Below are positions 1 to 8,670 of a DNA stretch of 64,000 bases, piece by piece. The translations under genes and the position numbers were made by a program. The first letter of the stretch is position 1, and the number at the start of each line of letters is the position of its first letter. This DNA comes from an uncultured Treponema sp. (GTDB lineage: Bacteria; Spirochaetota; Spirochaetia; Treponematales; Treponemataceae). The DNA is taken from the NCBI GenBank assembly GCA_949299755.1, contig CASGBA010000001.1, positions 221,329-285,328 on the forward strand. Reading direction: 5' to 3'. The notes beneath the pieces were generated by a model. The model saw nothing but the letters and a program-made list of their open reading frames with translations, was not told where the DNA came from and ran no database searches.

Positions 1-391
1 TTTCTGTAAATGCATTCCTCAAATGTATTATTTCCCCCGGGGCGGTTTCCCCCGGCCGTATTTCCCCAGGATTAAATCCAGTGAAAATCACATCAAACCT
101 GACCAGCTTGTCTCCGTACCCAGGATTCCCATTGATAAAACATTCCGCAAGTTTAATCATCCTGCGACGTTTTACCGGGTTTATGACATATTCCAAATCC
201 TCCCGCCAACCACAGGGCCAGGTTTTCACTTCCACAAAAACAAGGGTATCACCGTCAAGGGCGATTATATCGATTTCCCCTTCCCTCCGGCGCCAGTTAC
301 GTACAAGTATCTCCCATCCATCGGAAACAAGCTTTTCCGCAATAAAGTCCTCTCCGGTTTTTCCTGTATTCTTGCGGTAAAAATCATTCAC
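1..391 (-). CDS. yraN: YraN/UPF0102 family nuclease-like protein (partial)
   Basis: The frame runs off the left edge, so the C-terminus is missing; about 130 codons are visible. They match the YraN/UPF0102 family, small proteins with a PD-(D/E)XK nuclease-like fold whose cellular role is unproven. Hallmarks seen are GEDFIAEKLVSDGWEIL near the N-terminus, the EGEIDIIA strand with its acidic residues and the VFVEVK strand. I choose GTG 391: the ATG just upstream, overlapping the previous stop, meets a stop after four codons, and the next ATG is out of frame. It begins 7 bp after the HD-GYP gene and is probably the last gene of the operon that starts with rpsP. Confidence 0.85.
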   Translation of the reverse strand, partial: MNDFYRKNTGKTGEDFIAEKLVSDGWEILVRNWRRREGEIDIIALDGDTLVFVEVKTWPCGWREDLEYVINPVKRRRMIKLAECFINGNPGYGDKLVRFDVIFTGFNPGEIRPGETAPGEIIHLRNAFTE

Positions 392-398
392 AGGAAAC

Positions 399-1664
399 TC
401 ATTTTCCTGAATCCAGGTTTTCCCCGTTCTCCTGGTGCCGGGACTCTGAAGGATTGACAGCCCTGACAATAAAAAGGGTTCTGTTCGTTTTCAGATCTAT
501 TAAATCCCCTTTATTGTCGGGAAAAACCTGTCCGAATTCATCAATGAGCACTTTTATCTTAGGACGCAAGGGTGTCTGAGGACAAGCTTCAACTACACGG
601 GCTATCACCGAGTTATTCATCAATACAATGGAACCAATCGGATAAATACCCATATTTTGAATCATAGCCTTGACTATATCCGGATCGAAACGCCGGGCAT
701 TGTCCGCAACCAGATTCTTCATGGCATCATAGCCAAGAAGCCTGCCACGATAAATCCGGGGGGAAACCATTGCCTCAAAGGCATCGGCGGCGGAGACTAT
801 TCTGGAAGCAATATCAATCTGTTTTCCGGAAATTCCCGACGGATATCCTTTTCCGTCCCAACGTTCATGATGGCGGGCAGCAATAAGCCCCACTTCTTCC
901 GGATAAAATAAATTATTGACTATGATTTTATATCCGTATGTCGTATGGGCTTGGATAAGGGTTGTTTCACTCTCGGACAATTTCCCTTCTTTATTCAGAA
1001 TGGAATCGTCAATCCTCAACATTCCCACATCATGAAGGAGGGCTCCGGTTATAATCTGCATGAGATGCACATCCGGGATATGAAGACTTTCAGCTATTAT
1101 CATCGAAATAATCGCGGAATTAACCCCGTTTTTTGCCAAATCCTTTCCAGCCACGGAACCACCCAAAATGTAGCCGACCATGGAAACCCTTTCATTTTTA
1201 ACAAGATTGAAAAGGTCATTAACAATTCCGTCAACAGCCCGAGCCTTTATTTCCTGCTGTTTTTTTATCATGGAAAAAACCACATCAAGCTTGTTTATGA
1301 GCCCTTCATAGGCTGAATAAAGGGAGGATTTTTTCAATACCTCAGGCAGTTTTATAATTTGTTCACCGGTCAAAGGATTCCGTTTTTCAATGCCGGATCT
1401 GTTGTCGTTGTAGGTTTCAGAATTTTCAAAATTGTCGTCAACAAGTTCTTCCATCTCCTCCGGCTCGGGTAATTCTTCCCCTTCCTTCATTTCAAAACCG
1501 GAAGTTAATACATAAGGTATATCCCAACGGGCCAGAGCGTCCAGTTCCTTTTTGTTAAGAGGCACACCCTCGTTGACGAGCATATATTCCCCGTCATCAA
1601 AAAAAACGGGGGCGGAGAAACGCATATTTTCTTTAAGGGCAGACCTTTCAATTTTTTTCAGCAT
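399..1664 (-). CDS. HD-GYP domain protein, c-di-GMP phosphodiesterase-like
   Basis: 421 residues. The N-terminal ~60 residues resemble the small domain often placed before HD-GYP; residues 60-95 are acidic and probably a linker; the HD-GYP domain spans about 150-345. Visible core: HD at 211-212, HHERWDGKGYP at 265-275 and ADAFEAM. The family hydrolyses cyclic di-GMP in the cytoplasm and typically controls motility. Two positions deviate: the first metal-ligand His, expected about 31 residues before HD, is Asn179 (NGVNSA in place of the usual HSxxVA), and the Lys of HDIGK is Met (HDVGM). Activity is therefore uncertain. Upstream lies TATAAT (1682-1687 region) and a GGGTGA Shine-Dalgarno-like site 6 bases before ATG, so it may have its own short-leader transcript. 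Confidence 0.88.
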   Translation of the reverse strand: MLKKIERSALKENMRFSAPVFFDDGEYMLVNEGVPLNKKELDALARWDIPYVLTSGFEMKEGEELPEPEEMEELVDDNFENSETYNDNRSGIEKRNPLTGEQIIKLPEVLKKSSLYSAYEGLINKLDVVFSMIKKQQEIKARAVDGIVNDLFNLVKNERVSMVGYILGGSVAGKDLAKNGVNSAIISMIIAESLHIPDVHLMQIITGALLHDVGMLRIDDSILNKEGKLSESETTLIQAHTTYGYKIIVNNLFYPEEVGLIAARHHERWDGKGYPSGISGKQIDIASRIVSAADAFEAMVSPRIYRGRLLGYDAMKNLVADNARRFDPDIVKAMIQNMGIYPIGSIVLMNNSVIARVVEACPQTPLRPKIKVLIDEFGQVFPDNKGDLIDLKTNRTLFIVRAVNPSESRHQENGENLDSGK

Positions 1665-1742
1665 TGATATTCACCCGGGATTATAAATTCCTTTTAAAAA
1701 ATATACGCATATTTTATCACATTTAACAAATTTTTTAAAACC

Positions 1743-2063
1743 TTAAAACCATTTTTCTTTTTTTGTCCGTTCCAAAAAAGAGAAAATGACTGCCACTGCC
1801 CGGTAAGTTTTTTCAGGAATAAAGGATCCCACAGGACTCCTTTCCAATATATCTGCGAGAAAAGAATCCTCCACCACGGTCACTCCGTTCTCAACGGCGG
1901 TTGCCATAATACGTTCCGCAGTCCGTCCCTTTCCGGAAGCGGTTATCCTGGGAGCGGGCATCCCAGCCTCATAGGAAAGGGCGGCGGCTGTTTTCAGCGG
2001 TGTTCCAGCCCTGCCGGATTCTTTCCCGGATTTTTTTTCATCCTGTGTTTCCATTGTTTCCAT
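1743..2063 (-). CDS. FlhB-like C-terminal domain protein (YlqH type)
   Basis: 106 residues. From about residue 25 on it matches the cytoplasmic C-terminal domain of FlhB/YscU export proteins: an ALSYEAGMPAPRITASGKG segment, then TAERIMATAVENGVTVVED and a C-terminal helix with FIPEKTYRAVAVIFSFL. There are no membrane segments, so this is the free-standing form, as in Bacillus YlqH, and not the export-gate FlhB. The autocleavage NPTH loop of FlhB is absent. A GAGGTG Shine-Dalgarno site lies 8 bases before ATG. It sits 25 bp after the FliK-like gene, the same pairing as ylqG-ylqH in Bacillus. Its role is unknown; involvement in flagellar export is only inferred. Confidence 0.82.
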   Translation of the reverse strand: METMETQDEKKSGKESGRAGTPLKTAAALSYEAGMPAPRITASGKGRTAERIMATAVENGVTVVEDSFLADILERSPVGSFIPEKTYRAVAVIFSFLERTKKEKWF

Positions 2064-2088
2064 GTGCCGGACACCTCACTGCAACGGC

Positions 2089-3015
2089 TTAAACCTCAAT
2101 ATCCACGGTTCCACCCCCGGGAAGGGTTTCATCGAACCCGTAAAAAACATCCATATCCAACCCGGAAGCCATCATCATCTTTTTTATTTCCCCCGTGAAT
2201 TTTTCTAAAAGGCGGGGGGCGGAACCGGGATAAATTTCAAAACGGCAGGCATCACCGGTCAGTATGAAATCAGCGGAAGAGGGACCGTCCACAAAGGTCA
2301 GCCGGCTTTCCTTTTCAATGCGGGAAAGCCTGTCAAAAAGGAACCGCAGGGAACCGCTGCAGACCTGCCCGGCAAAATCCCGCCGGTAGGGGTAAATATA
2401 CCAGACATAATCACTTTCGTAGTCCCCGGAGACAAAACGCCTGGAAAATTCCCAGCCGGACGGATTCCCCTTTTTTTCCGGTTCCCCTCCACCGCTTCCC
2501 TCCCGGCTGTTTCCATAGCCTCCGGCTCCGGAATCCTCCCCCTCCAGGGAATCCCTTACCGACTCCACAAGGGGCATATCCCTGCCTTCCAGAATTTCCA
2601 GTGCGATCCTGAGATTTTCCGCTGTAAGGGGAATACCCTTTTGGGAAAGGAGGGAAGCGGCCTCACAGGCGCGGAATTCTTTTCCGGGAAAATCTCCCGC
2701 AAGGGAAACAATCCTTTTTATTTCGGCGGGGACAAGCCGTTTCCCGGAGGCATAGAAAAAAGAAGCGGTAAAAACCGCCGGAGGGGATTCAGGCAGCCCG
2801 TTGGAGGCAAGAAAGGAGAAAATAGGGGATTCAGGCCGGAGGGAACCGGGAAGGAGCTTGATGTAAATCCTCCCGTCCTCAAAGGAAACAATGCCTTTTA
2901 ACAGGGAACCAGGAGCCACGTTAAAACCGCCGGGCATTTCCGACCTGGCGGTGATATCGGCGCCTGCGATTTGAATACGCAAAGTTCCGTCAGCATTGAC
3001 GGAACGTACATACAT
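2089..3015 (-). CDS. FliK-like protein of the YlqG type, function unknown
   Basis: 308 residues, no signal peptide or membrane segment. The N-terminal half has short beta-rich stretches; residues about 155-185 are a Gly/Ser/Glu-rich low-complexity linker; the C-terminal ~110 residues form a compact domain that resembles the FliK/Flg_hook C-terminal domain. I assign it mainly from position: it lies between rplS and an FlhB-like gene, exactly where Bacillus carries ylqG, a FliK-like gene. The match to FliK itself is weak by eye. The Shine-Dalgarno site is poor (GAGTG). Alternative: a lineage-specific protein unrelated to hook-length control. Confidence 0.6.
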   Translation of the reverse strand: MYVRSVNADGTLRIQIAGADITARSEMPGGFNVAPGSLLKGIVSFEDGRIYIKLLPGSLRPESPIFSFLASNGLPESPPAVFTASFFYASGKRLVPAEIKRIVSLAGDFPGKEFRACEAASLLSQKGIPLTAENLRIALEILEGRDMPLVESVRDSLEGEDSGAGGYGNSREGSGGGEPEKKGNPSGWEFSRRFVSGDYESDYVWYIYPYRRDFAGQVCSGSLRFLFDRLSRIEKESRLTFVDGPSSADFILTGDACRFEIYPGSAPRLLEKFTGEIKKMMMASGLDMDVFYGFDETLPGGGTVDIEV

Positions 3016-3094
3016 GGAAACACTCTGCCCGTTTTTTAAAAGCCGGGTATATTCAGCAGTACCGGAAAGCTTAAAAGAAACGGGCTGGAAGGAA

Positions 3095-3463
3095 TTACTC
3101 AGAAGGCTTTGCTTCCTTGCGGGAAATAAGGGTCTTTATCTTGGCTGCCTTACCGATTTTCTGGCGGATGTAGTACAGTTTCGCGCGGCGGACTTTTCCT
3201 GGGCGGACAAGCTCCACATTGGCAATACGTGGTGAATGAAGGGGGAAAACCCTTTCCACGCCGACTCCGTAAGAATTCTTACGGACTGTGAAAGTCCTTC
3301 CCACTCCTGAATTCTTAAAGCAAATAACCAAGCCTTCGTAAACCTGGATACGCTCTGTTTTACCTTCAATAATCTTAAAATGAACCTTTACAGTGTCACC
3401 AACGCCGAAAGCGGGGACTTCGGCTTTTTTCTGTCCTTCCTCGATTGTTTTAATCAAGTCCAT
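3095..3463 (-). CDS. rplS: 50S ribosomal protein L19
   Basis: 122 residues, normal for L19, which lies at the 30S-50S interface. Diagnostic segments are the [19 protein letters not shown] stretch, VYEGLVI, and [21 protein letters not shown], followed by a basic RRAKLYYIR region. Its ATG overlaps the end of trmD by 14 bp, and its Shine-Dalgarno site (GAGGAG, 7 bases before ATG) is inside trmD, so translation is probably coupled. It is the fifth gene of the rpsP-khpA-rimM-trmD-rplS operon. The C-terminal tail to EAKPSE is slightly longer than in many bacteria. Confidence 0.98.
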   Translation of the reverse strand: MDLIKTIEEGQKKAEVPAFGVGDTVKVHFKIIEGKTERIQVYEGLVICFKNSGVGRTFTVRKNSYGVGVERVFPLHSPRIANVELVRPGKVRRAKLYYIRQKIGKAAKIKTLISRKEAKPSE

Positions 3464-4232
3464 TTTTCATCTCCTCTATCAAAGCTGCCGTTTCTTCCGG
3501 ATACACACCCTTTTTCAGTGAAGCTTCCACAAGATCCGGCCTGACACGCAGCGTTTTCTCGACACGTTTCCGTAAACGCCACAGCCGTATTTTTTCATGG
3601 TGCCCCGAAAGAAGCACCTCCGGAACCTTTTCGCCCCGGAATATTTCAGGTCTCGTGTATTGGGGATATTCCAACAAACCATCGGAAAAGCTTTCCTCAT
3701 CCAAGGACTCACTGGAAATAACCCCCGGAATAAGGCGGTACACTGCGTCGATAATAACAGCTGCCGCCAGCTCCCCTGATGAAGTGACATAATCCCCGAT
3801 GGAAATCTCGTCGTCCACATAAAGGTCTATTATCCGCTGGTCTATGCCTTCATATCGACCGCAAACGAAAACAAGTTCTTCTTCCCGGGAAAGTTCATAG
3901 GCATAAGCCTGGGAAAAGGGTTTCCCGGAAGGGGTCGGAAAAACAACCCTCTGTCTCCGTTTTATTTCTCCGCCGGAACCAGCCGGATTCCCCTCCTTCC
4001 GGGTGACACCGGCTGACTCAAGGGCCGCGGACAAAGGTTCCGGCAGCATAAGCATACCGGCGCCCCCTCCATAGGTTGAATCATCACAGGATTTATGCTT
4101 GTCAAAGGCAAAATCCCGGATATTTATCAGAGAACAGTCAATAATTCCCCTTTCAACTGCCTTGGCCATTATTGAATTCTCAAAAAAAGCCCTGGGTATT
4201 TCGGGAAATAAGGTAAGCACATGGATTTTCAT
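3450..4232 (-). CDS. trmD: tRNA (guanine-N1-)-methyltransferase
   Basis: 260 residues. TrmD methylates G37 of tRNAs with a G at 36, using S-adenosylmethionine, which prevents +1 frameshifting. The SPOUT trefoil-knot motifs are clear: [15 protein letters not shown] at about 52-66, then [15 protein letters not shown] at 121-135 and [17 protein letters not shown] at 140-156. There is a small insertion at about 78-95 (Gly/Lys-rich) before the conserved [12 protein letters not shown] is preceded by GGAG at 5 bases. It starts 2 bp after the rimM stop codon and overlaps rplS, the usual arrangement. Confidence 0.98.
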   Translation of the reverse strand: MKIHVLTLFPEIPRAFFENSIMAKAVERGIIDCSLINIRDFAFDKHKSCDDSTYGGGAGMLMLPEPLSAALESAGVTRKEGNPAGSGGEIKRRQRVVFPTPSGKPFSQAYAYELSREEELVFVCGRYEGIDQRIIDLYVDDEISIGDYVTSSGELAAAVIIDAVYRLIPGVISSESLDEESFSDGLLEYPQYTRPEIFRGEKVPEVLLSGHHEKIRLWRLRKRVEKTLRVRPDLVEASLKKGVYPEETAALIEEMKNGLD

Positions 4233-4234
4233 AA

Positions 4235-4777
4235 TTACTCCAGAATCCAGCGGTGCAGCAACCGGACTGTCTTAAGACCTAAATCGATGTCTCCTATAAA
4301 GGCATCTTTGAAAGGAACAAGGCAAACCCGGCCTTCGGGGAGAGCAACTTCGAGCAAGTCGCCTCCGCCGCCTTCTGTAACTCCGACAATTCTACCTACG
4401 GAAGAACCGTCATACACAAGAACACACTGACAAAGATCACCGACATAGAACTCACCCTCATTCAGGGGACAAGCCTTGTCTCTGGGAACAAGAATCTCGG
4501 CTCCGGCCAAAACCTTCGCCTCTTCAGGATTATTTATTCCCGTAAATTTCAAAAGAAAAGCCGACGGAGACCCGGCGGTCTTTTCAATATCGTATTCAAA
4601 AACCTCGCTGTTATCCCTGTTGAAACGGACGAAAACCGAGGAAAGAACCGCTATATGGTCAACTTCCCCGGAGGTACTCTCAACTTTCACAAATCCATTC
4701 AACCCATGGGGGGAACGGATAACAGCGGTGACCAACTCATCACCGGAAAGACAGGCTCTTTTTCCCGCGCCCAACAT
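4235..4777 (-). CDS. rimM: Ribosome maturation factor RimM
   Basis: 180 residues, typical of RimM, which binds S19 and assists maturation of the 30S head. The N-terminal beta-barrel shows VTAVIRSPHGLNGFVKVES, matching the conserved hGxxG pattern, and the C-terminal PRC-barrel begins at GEFYVGDLCQCVLVYDG, with GGGGDLLEVALP and LVPFKDAFI following. It lies between khpA (7 bp upstream) and trmD. The ribosome site before ATG is weak, so expression probably depends on coupling to khpA. Confidence 0.96.
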   Translation of the reverse strand: MLGAGKRACLSGDELVTAVIRSPHGLNGFVKVESTSGEVDHIAVLSSVFVRFNRDNSEVFEYDIEKTAGSPSAFLLKFTGINNPEEAKVLAGAEILVPRDKACPLNEGEFYVGDLCQCVLVYDGSSVGRIVGVTEGGGGDLLEVALPEGRVCLVPFKDAFIGDIDLGLKTVRLLHRWILE

Positions 4778-4784
4778 ACCGGAC

Positions 4785-5018
4785 TCAGTCCAGAATCTCC
4801 AGAAAAACCCTCTTTCCGGTTTTACCGGCGGAAGCGGCGATTACAGTACGCATGGCCTTGGCTATACGGCCATACTTGCCGATAACTTTTCCAATGTCGC
4901 CGGATGCAACCTTCAATTCGAGAACAATGCCACGGTCATCTTCCACTTCCTGGACAGAAACGGCGGCAGGATCATCGACGAGGGACTTAGCTATGTATTC
5001 AACCAATTCCTTTTCCAC
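4785..5018 (-). CDS. khpA: KH-domain RNA-binding protein KhpA
   Basis: 77 residues, a single KH domain. The GxxG loop is GKYG at 47-50 in KVIGKYGRIAKAMRTVI. KhpA binds RNA broadly and, in other bacteria, partners KhpB (not in this window) to influence cell division and envelope growth. The start is GTG (5018) with AGGTG five bases upstream. The gene stands 12 bp after rpsP and 7 bp before rimM, its normal position. Confidence 0.95.
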   Translation of the reverse strand: MEKELVEYIAKSLVDDPAAVSVQEVEDDRGIVLELKVASGDIGKVIGKYGRIAKAMRTVIAASAGKTGKRVFLEILD

Positions 5019-5030
5019 TGCCGCACCTGC

Positions 5031-5279
5031 TTACAGTGAAAAATTCTTGTGGTTGAGTATACGCCTTACAGTATCTGAAGGCTGGGCTCCCTTATCAAGC
5101 CAATAACGAACCTTGTCGGCGTCGAAAGCAATCTGTCTTTCTTCCGCTTCGATGGGATGATAAATGCCGAGTTCTTCGATAGCACGGCCGTCACGGGGCT
5201 CCCTGGCATCCTGAACAACGATGCGGTAATAGGGACGCTTTTTACTGCCGAACTTTTTCAGTCTGATTTTTACACTCAC
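5031..5279 (-). CDS. rpsP: 30S ribosomal protein S16
   Basis: 82 residues. [20 protein letters not shown] and [13 protein letters not shown] are the S16 signatures. I place the start at GTG 5279, 7 bases after a strong GGAGGA (5287-5292); a longer frame upstream reads through the promoter region and gives a non-conserved hydrophobic leader, so I reject it. It is the first gene of the rpsP-khpA-rimM-trmD-rplS operon and has a good promoter about 30 bp upstream. Confidence 0.97.
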   Translation of the reverse strand: MSVKIRLKKFGSKKRPYYRIVVQDAREPRDGRAIEELGIYHPIEAEERQIAFDADKVRYWLDKGAQPSDTVRRILNHKNFSL

Positions 5280-5310
5280 TGCAAATTCCTCCAAAGATAT
5301 ACGAAGGGCA

Positions 5311-5339
5311 ATTGTAAATGAAAAGACAAAATAGGTCAA
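5311..5339 (-). promoter_or_regulatory. Promoter of the rpsP operon
   Basis: On the minus strand TTGACC (5334-5339) and TACAAT (5311-5316) are separated by 17 bp. The expected start is near 5304, giving a leader of about 25 bases that contains the GGAGGA site of rpsP. The fit to the sigma-70 consensus is good. Confidence 0.8.
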
Positions 5340-5369
5340 TATTCAGAGGCATCTTATATGATTTTTAAC

Positions 5370-5398
5370 TTGCCTTGCCATCGTTTTTTCTGTATACT
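5370..5398 (+). promoter_or_regulatory. Promoter upstream of the corA leader ORF
   Basis: TTGCCT (5370-5375), 17 bp, TATACT (5393-5398). Expected start near 5405, which leaves a leader of about 220 bases before corA. That leader contains a short ORF with a strong ribosome site. Confidence 0.7.
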
Positions 5399-5440
5399 CC
5401 TTGTAGTAATTTACACCGGAATTTTATCAGGAGGAAGCCC

Positions 5441-5545
5441 ATGGATGCGGATCCTGGCAGTAGTAGATGCCATAAAAACAAAAACAATCCTGTAAGCCTT
5501 CCTGAATACGGATGTCCGGCTGTATGTTTCGGTGACCCAATGTAA
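5441..5545 (+). CDS. Possible leader ORF upstream of corA (34 aa)
   Basis: An ATG 6 bases after a strong AGGAGG opens a 34-codon frame that ends 81 bp before corA. The product begins MDADPGSSRCHK and contains three prolines, several lysines and three cysteines; it has no recognised family. The good promoter and ribosome site suggest it is translated. By position it could be a leader peptide for the Mg2+ transporter, as MgtL is for mgtA and CorL for corA in enterobacteria; MgtL also starts with alternating acidic residues and proline (EPDP). This is inference. A second ATG at 5446 in another frame gives only 16 codons. Confidence 0.45.
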   Translation: MDADPGSSRCHKNKNNPVSLPEYGCPAVCFGDPM

Positions 5546-5626
5546 GGTGTTAATCCGGCAATTCATCCAACCGCCTGCGTTTTCCGGAAGACTTCTATGA
5601 CAACCATTTGATGGAAGGGAAGCGCT

Positions 5627-6616
5627 ATGATTAAAATCTGGAAACAGGAAAACAAGAAACTGGTTGAAGCGGAAGAAACAGACAATCCCGCCTGGCCCGT
5701 ATGGGTTGACGCACGGAATGTGACCCGGGAAGACATTAAAATACTCGAAAACACCTATAAAATACAGACGGAAACAATCGTTGATATCCTTGACCAGGAC
5801 GAGCTTTCACGTTTGGACTGGGAGGACAGTTACACGGTTATAATCGTAAGACTTCCTATTTTTATAGCGGAAAACGACATAAGCTATTTCACCATACCGT
5901 TGGGCATCATCCTGTATCCGAACATGGTAATCACCATATGCTGGGCTGATTGTGAAGTCCTCCATGACATGGCGGCCAACAGGGTGAGGAATCTTTCCCT
6001 GAATGACCTGCCCGCCTTTGTCTTGCAGGTCTTGGCCCGGGCGGATTTAATCTTCCTGCGGTATTTGAAAGCCATAAACAGGAGTTCCAATTCCATACAG
6101 CTTGCCCTCCAAAAATCAGTCAGGAACCTGGAGCTAATCCAGCTTTTGAATCTGGAAAAATCCCTGGTTTACTTTACAACCTCATTGAAAAGCAACCAGC
6201 TTCTGTTTGAGAAACTGATGAAAACAAAGCTCATCCAGCTGGATGAGGAGGACAGGGACTGGCTGGAGGACGTGGCCATAGACAACAAACAGGCCATAGA
6301 AATGGCAGACATTTACACCAACATCATGTCCGGCACAATGGATGCCTTCGCTTCGGTTATTTCCAACAACCTGAGCATTGTAATGAAAAAACTGACGGTT
6401 ATTTCCCTTGTGCTCATGATTCCCACAATGATTACCAGCTTTTTCGGCATGAACATACCGCTGCCGATGGACAGTTGGGAAGGGAGCGTCCCCCTTCTTG
6501 TCATCATTTTGGCCTGTATCATATCCTCGGGAGCGGCTTCCATCATGCTGAGGGATAAAAAACACAAGGACAACCAGGACAGAAAGCACAGGGGTTTATT
6601 CCGGCACAGGAAATAA
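5627..6616 (+). CDS. corA: CorA family magnesium transporter
   Basis: 329 residues. CorA forms a pentameric inner-membrane channel for Mg2+ (also Co2+ and Ni2+). The large cytoplasmic N-terminal domain is followed by two C-terminal membrane helices; the selectivity motif GMN is at 274-276 in TSFFGMNIPLP, and the C-terminus is basic (about 25 residues rich in K/R/D). AAGGGAAG lies before ATG. The ~220-base leader with a small ORF suggests Mg2+-dependent or other leader control. No M-box riboswitch core was recognised in the leader. Confidence 0.95.
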   Translation: MIKIWKQENKKLVEAEETDNPAWPVWVDARNVTREDIKILENTYKIQTETIVDILDQDELSRLDWEDSYTVIIVRLPIFIAENDISYFTIPLGIILYPNMVITICWADCEVLHDMAANRVRNLSLNDLPAFVLQVLARADLIFLRYLKAINRSSNSIQLALQKSVRNLELIQLLNLEKSLVYFTTSLKSNQLLFEKLMKTKLIQLDEEDRDWLEDVAIDNKQAIEMADIYTNIMSGTMDAFASVISNNLSIVMKKLTVISLVLMIPTMITSFFGMNIPLPMDSWEGSVPLLVIILACIISSGAASIMLRDKKHKDNQDRKHRGLFRHRK

Positions 6617-6636
6617 GTCCTTAGGTTTGCATTATA

Positions 6637-8565
6637 TCAACGCAAATGGAGCATTAAAAGCATTATATCCGACTGCCTTATTCCTGAAATGCGGGAAGCT
6701 TGTCCCAGGGTGGACGGACGGACATTATTAAGCTTAGTCCTGGACTCGGAGGAAAGACCGGGCATAGAGTCATAATCGATGGAAGAGGGGATTTTAACTC
6801 CGTCCATTTTCTTGAGCTTTTCCACGTGCCTGTCCTGGGAACGTATATAATGCTCATACCGGATTTCCAGAATAGCGGCTTCTATGATTTCCCTGGGATA
6901 AGCCGCCAAAGAGGGGACAAGGCTTTCTATTTCTCCGGCCGGCACCAGGGGATCCCTCAGGGCATCAGCACAGGTTTTTCCGCAATGTTTCCGCAGGGGG
7001 GAACCCGCCGGGATTTCCTCCCCGAATGCGGCAGGGGATCCGGGAACCCTGGAGGAAGCGAGCAGGGAAGTAACTTCTTCCCGGGCTTTCAGTTTTTCCC
7101 TAAGCCGGGCGGCGGTGGCAGGATTCTGCAACCCCACAGCCAAAGCTTTTTCCGTCAAACGTTCATCCGCAGTATCATGGCGCAAACGAAGCCGGTATTC
7201 CGCCCGGGCGGTGAACATTCTGTAAGGTTCCTTTGTTCCCAGAGTGACTAAATCATCTATTAAAACACCTATGTACGCATCCGCCCGGCCCAGAACAAAG
7301 GGCTCATAAACAGCAGCCCCGGAAGAATCCGTCCTGCCCTCCCTTAAAGCGCGGGCATAGAGCGCAGCGTTTATTCCCGCTATAAGACCCTGACCGCCGG
7401 CTTCCTCATACCCGGATGTTCCGTTAATCTGGCCGGCGGTGAAAAGTCCGCGGATCCGCTTCAATTCCAAGGCGGATGTCAGCTGGGTGGGATCGATATA
7501 ATCGTATTCCACGGCATATCCGGGGCGGGAAACTTCCGCGTCCCTCAACCCCGGAATTGTACGCATAAAACTGTCCTGGACTTCCTCCGGAAGTGAAGAA
7601 GAAAGGCCGTTTATGTACATCTCCTCCGTGTCCATGCCCTCCGGCTCAATGAAAAGCTGGTGCCGTTCACGGGAGGCGAACCGCATAACCTTGTCTTCAA
7701 TCGAAGGGCAGTAACGGGGCCCCACCCCCTTTATCCTTCCGGAAAACAACGGTGACCGGTTTATGTTGGCACGGATTATTTTATGGGTTTCTTCGTTTGT
7801 GTATGTTATCCAGCAGGAAACAGAGGGCCGGTCGATTTTTTTATCCTCAAAAGAAAAGGGCAGCGGTTCAGCGTCCCCCGGCTGTTCTTCCATCAGGGAA
7901 AAGTCTATGGAGCTGCGGAGAATCCGTGGCGGGGTTCCCGTTTTAAGCCGTCCCACGGTGAGACCCAGCCTCCGTAGGGAAGAGCCCAAGCCTATGGCGG
8001 CCTGCTCCCCCAGCCTTCCGGCGGAAGCCTCGTATTCGCCGATAAAGACCTTGCCTTCCATGAAGGTGCCCGTGGTCAATACAACCGAATCCCCGTAAAT
8101 TTTCCTGCCCCGGGAAGTCACGACACCCCGGAACAAGCCGTAATCCACACGGCCTGTTTCATCCGCACCGGAAATCTCAAAGTCCACAACGGTGTCCTGA
8201 TATATGCAGAGATTTTTTTCCAATTCCAGGGTGTGTTTCGCCAGCATGGAGTAGCGGAATTTATCAGCCTGAATCCGTGGAGCCTGCACGGCGGGACCCC
8301 GGCTCCGGTTCAAAAGTCTGTACTGAATCATTGAGGCATCAGCCAGCCTGGCCATTTCGCCACCCAGGGCGTCTATTTCCCGGACTATATTTCCTTTTGA
8401 AACCCCGCCTATGGACGGATTGCAGGACATTTTTCCTATGGTATCCAAACTCTGGGTAATCAAAATTGTGGAAAGCCCCATCCTGGCACAGGCAAGGGCA
8501 GCCTCTATACCCGCATGACCTCCGCCGACTACAATCACATTGTAATCTGAAAATCTAAAACCCAT
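6637..8565 (-). CDS. mnmG: tRNA uridine 5-carboxymethylaminomethyl modification enzyme MnmG (GidA)
   Basis: 642 residues from ATG 8565. With MnmE, MnmG adds a (carboxymethyl)aminomethyl group to the wobble uridine, using FAD. The FAD-binding [16 protein letters not shown] is at about residues 10-25; the family motifs [32 protein letters not shown] and [16 protein letters not shown] follow. I prefer ATG 8565 to an in-frame GTG 12 codons upstream, because it gives the usual N-terminus and a TATAGT box ends 6 bases before it, so the mRNA is probably leaderless. It is convergent with corA, with only 20 bp between their stop codons. Confidence 0.95.
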   Translation of the reverse strand: MGFRFSDYNVIVVGGGHAGIEAALACARMGLSTILITQSLDTIGKMSCNPSIGGVSKGNIVREIDALGGEMARLADASMIQYRLLNRSRGPAVQAPRIQADKFRYSMLAKHTLELEKNLCIYQDTVVDFEISGADETGRVDYGLFRGVVTSRGRKIYGDSVVLTTGTFMEGKVFIGEYEASAGRLGEQAAIGLGSSLRRLGLTVGRLKTGTPPRILRSSIDFSLMEEQPGDAEPLPFSFEDKKIDRPSVSCWITYTNEETHKIIRANINRSPLFSGRIKGVGPRYCPSIEDKVMRFASRERHQLFIEPEGMDTEEMYINGLSSSLPEEVQDSFMRTIPGLRDAEVSRPGYAVEYDYIDPTQLTSALELKRIRGLFTAGQINGTSGYEEAGGQGLIAGINAALYARALREGRTDSSGAAVYEPFVLGRADAYIGVLIDDLVTLGTKEPYRMFTARAEYRLRLRHDTADERLTEKALAVGLQNPATAARLREKLKAREEVTSLLASSRVPGSPAAFGEEIPAGSPLRKHCGKTCADALRDPLVPAGEIESLVPSLAAYPREIIEAAILEIRYEHYIRSQDRHVEKLKKMDGVKIPSSIDYDSMPGLSSESRTKLNNVRPSTLGQASRISGIRQSDIMLLMLHLR

Positions 8566-8571
8566 TTCTTT

Positions 8572-8600
8572 ACTATAATGAAAACCATCTTCCTTGTACA
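8572..8600 (-). promoter_or_regulatory. Leaderless-type promoter of mnmG
   Basis: Minus strand: TGTACA (8595-8600), 17 bp, TATAGT (8572-8577), then 6 bases (AAAGAA) and ATG. No Shine-Dalgarno site fits this ATG. Confidence 0.6.
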
Positions 8601-8670
8601 CGCTATATACAGAAAAACCGCATTGGTTTATATTTGGATGGGAAATACAAGATCGAAGGATTATAAATAA

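Noticed and set aside
23..457. Plus-strand frames of 144 and 99 codons at the left edge
   Set aside because: They are antisense to the YraN gene, whose conserved motifs are clear on the minus strand.
5446..5496. Out-of-frame MRILAVVDAIKTKTIL reading in the corA leader
   Set aside because: Only 16 codons and 11 bases from the ribosome site; the frame at 5441 has better spacing and is longer. A frameshifted remnant cannot be excluded but has no family support.
5400..5626. M-box (ykoK) Mg2+ riboswitch before corA
   Set aside because: I could not find the conserved M-box core; the leader contains an ORF instead.
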